Below, piece after piece: positions 30,779 through 32,058 of a stretch of 32,058 nt of DNA. The position numbers were made by a program, and so were the translations under genes. Origin of the DNA: Didymodactylos carnosus (taxonomy: Eukaryota > Rotifera > Eurotatoria > Philodinida > Philodinidae); NCBI GenBank assembly GCA_905250885.1, contig CAJNOQ010001402.1, positions 1-32,058 of the forward strand, given 5' to 3'. Below the pieces are notes generated by a model that was not told the DNA's origin, ran no database searches, and saw nothing but the letters and a program-made list of their open reading frames with translations. Numbering within the stretch: the first letter of the stretch is position 1; every line of letters begins with the position of its first letter.

Positions 30779-31576
30779 TAGGACCTCAGGGTCATGTATA
30801 AAAGACGTCTGTTACTGCTCCACTTCTGAGATCATTTTCTATTGCGATAGCGCCTTTTTTACCCTTTTGCTTGGAAAGCGGGTAGTACAGAATCATAAGG
30901 ACTTTGTACAGAAGCATAAAACAGCTGCTCAATTGCAGCGCAAAAGAGAACTGAGAAACGCGCATGTGTTGCTAGAAAAAAGAAGTTCGGAACTCGTTTC
31001 CTATAGAATGCTTCTTGTGTGTGGTAGTAATCGTCACAAGGAGAAAAAAAATGAAAGTATGGTACTATCGCACACCTAAGGGTATTTGTAAGCTACGCTC
31101 CCACCCACACCCACCCCCAAACTAAATTTTAATTACATGGTTGGATAGAGGATGCCGAGTTGTCTTCACACCGACCCATATTTTTTCTGTTTTAGCTTTG
31201 CTGGACGACTTGTCTGGCTAACGGTCCCCTTTTTTCACTCATTTTCAAAGAATCGTTGCAATAAAGCTAGAAACAATAAAGCTAGTGCAATAAAGCTAGG
31301 AACCCATTTCAAATTCGAAATAGATGATCTAGTAGCATAAATATTTCTCTACAAAATGAGAAATGTCTCGACTCTGAAAGCTGATTAGTTATGAAAATAC
31401 AGTTATTTTATAACGAGCCCAAAAAGTCTATTTTGGGGCTATTTGAAAAGGGTTTTGAAAGGGTGAAGACGATTGAGCAAATATTCTTAAAGCATACCAC
31501 TTTGTAGAGAATTGTTTGCTCCACAAGATATGAGAGTTCTTAAAGTTGGAAACTGTCTTAATTAATCTTCATTAAT
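30779..31576. other. unassigned stretch with a C-rich quadruplex motif and a short tandem repeat
   Basis: At 31100-31118 four C-runs (CCCACCCACACCCACCCCC) give a G-quadruplex pattern on the minus strand. At 31259-31301 the word CAATAAAGCTAG is repeated three times at ~15-16 bp spacing. No gene is recognised. Confidence 0.4.
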
Positions 31577-31660
31577 AAAAGAAAAACAAAGAAAATGGTA
31601 ACGCACTCACATTTTTTGCCATTTTTCGTGAGCGCGTTACCATTTTCTTTGTTTCTTTTT
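31577..31660. repeat. 84-nt hairpin with ~33-bp stem
   Basis: The left arm 31577-31610 pairs with 31628-31660 across a 17-nt loop. The shared phrase is ACAAAGAAAATGGTAACGC, followed by (A/G)CTCAC, with one A/G change and a small difference in the A/T end. Confidence 0.7.
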
Positions 31661-32058
31661 TTTTACCGATCATTCACCAGCTGCTTTTAATTTGTAGACG
31701 ATGTTGTGTAGAAAGGGTGAGAGCTTTTCCAGCCAAACAACATCGTTTTTCTTCCACTTCCCAGTTCTTAAATCAAAGTAAAATGCTACCAATATGCGTG
31801 AAAAACACTAAAGTTTCTGGTTGGGAAGAAAATTCTCAGCGAAGAATAAAATTTACAAAAGCACGAAAATCTGACATACATTGTTACGATGTAGGACTCT
31901 TTGTGGGTTTGTTCAGAGTTTTTAAACTTTTATTACTATTTCAATTTAAGGAAGACAGCCATCCTTTCTGCGGTTGATGCCGAGTTCAAGCATTTTTCGT
32001 TGATGCTTTAACTCGAAAATTTGGAATGTATGTTCTATTCTGGACTATAGTAATTTCT
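31661..32058. other. unassigned right end
   Basis: I see no recognisable gene or repeat. An 86-codon frame (31717-31977) has no family resemblance or splice context. Confidence 0.25.

Noticed and set aside
30663-31079. 138-codon plus-strand frame
   Set aside because: Its first third is antisense to the LDL-A part of the receptor pseudogene, and the rest has no recognisable domain.
1-32058. CRISPR arrays, bacterial operons or ribosome-binding sites
   Set aside because: No regularly spaced short direct repeats with unique spacers are present, and gene structure (introns, 7TM/EGF proteins, Helentron) is animal.

Overview
The window looks like a low-gene-density, AT-rich animal genome segment, most likely from a bdelloid rotifer or close relative. 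This rests on recalled family style, not on a search. The signs are an intron-less rhodopsin-type 7TM receptor, a broken LDL-A/EGF/7TM receptor of the kind expanded in bdelloids, a Helentron-type Helitron relic, short GT-AG introns (one of 60 nt), and very many small foldback and hAT-like elements.

Layout, left to right. Positions 1-590 hold the C-terminal half of a 7TM receptor entering from the left edge. Positions 600-3990 hold transposon debris: a hAT transposase C-terminus abutting a 230-bp long-armed hairpin. A two-exon gene for a 75-aa secreted peptide lies at 3992-4556. It is followed at once by two blocks of a degenerate ~120-bp tandem repeat (4560-5810). Positions 6069-8380 hold a MITE and unassigned sequence. 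A membrane-anchored dual-specificity phosphatase (PTPMT1-like) is at 8383-9228. Positions 9500-15900 are almost all repeats: a diverged inverted repeat, a hAT-like MITE, two miRNA-sized hairpins and a 454-bp foldback. An intron-less, GPI-anchored Ly6/uPAR-like protein is at 15972-16910.

A decayed Helentron occupies about 17.98-21.5 kb on the plus strand: Rep remnant, PIF1-like helicase, endonuclease-like (EEP) domain and, just behind it, a Ulp1/C48-like cysteine-protease fragment. To its left is an unrecognised minus-strand gene fragment, perhaps cut by the insertion. To its right are an unrecognised two-exon minus-strand gene and a second hAT relic. Positions 23.0-27.6 kb are mostly unassigned, with a candidate secreted two-exon gene and a decayed coding fragment. 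The right end (27.8-30.8 kb, minus strand) is an LDL-A/EGF/7TM receptor pseudogene with at least seven premature stops and several frameshifts, followed by more hairpins.

The intact-looking genes mostly encode surface or secreted products (7TM receptor, Ly6-like protein, small secreted peptide, membrane phosphatase). I see no evidence that they work as one pathway. The rest is dominated by mobile-element remains.
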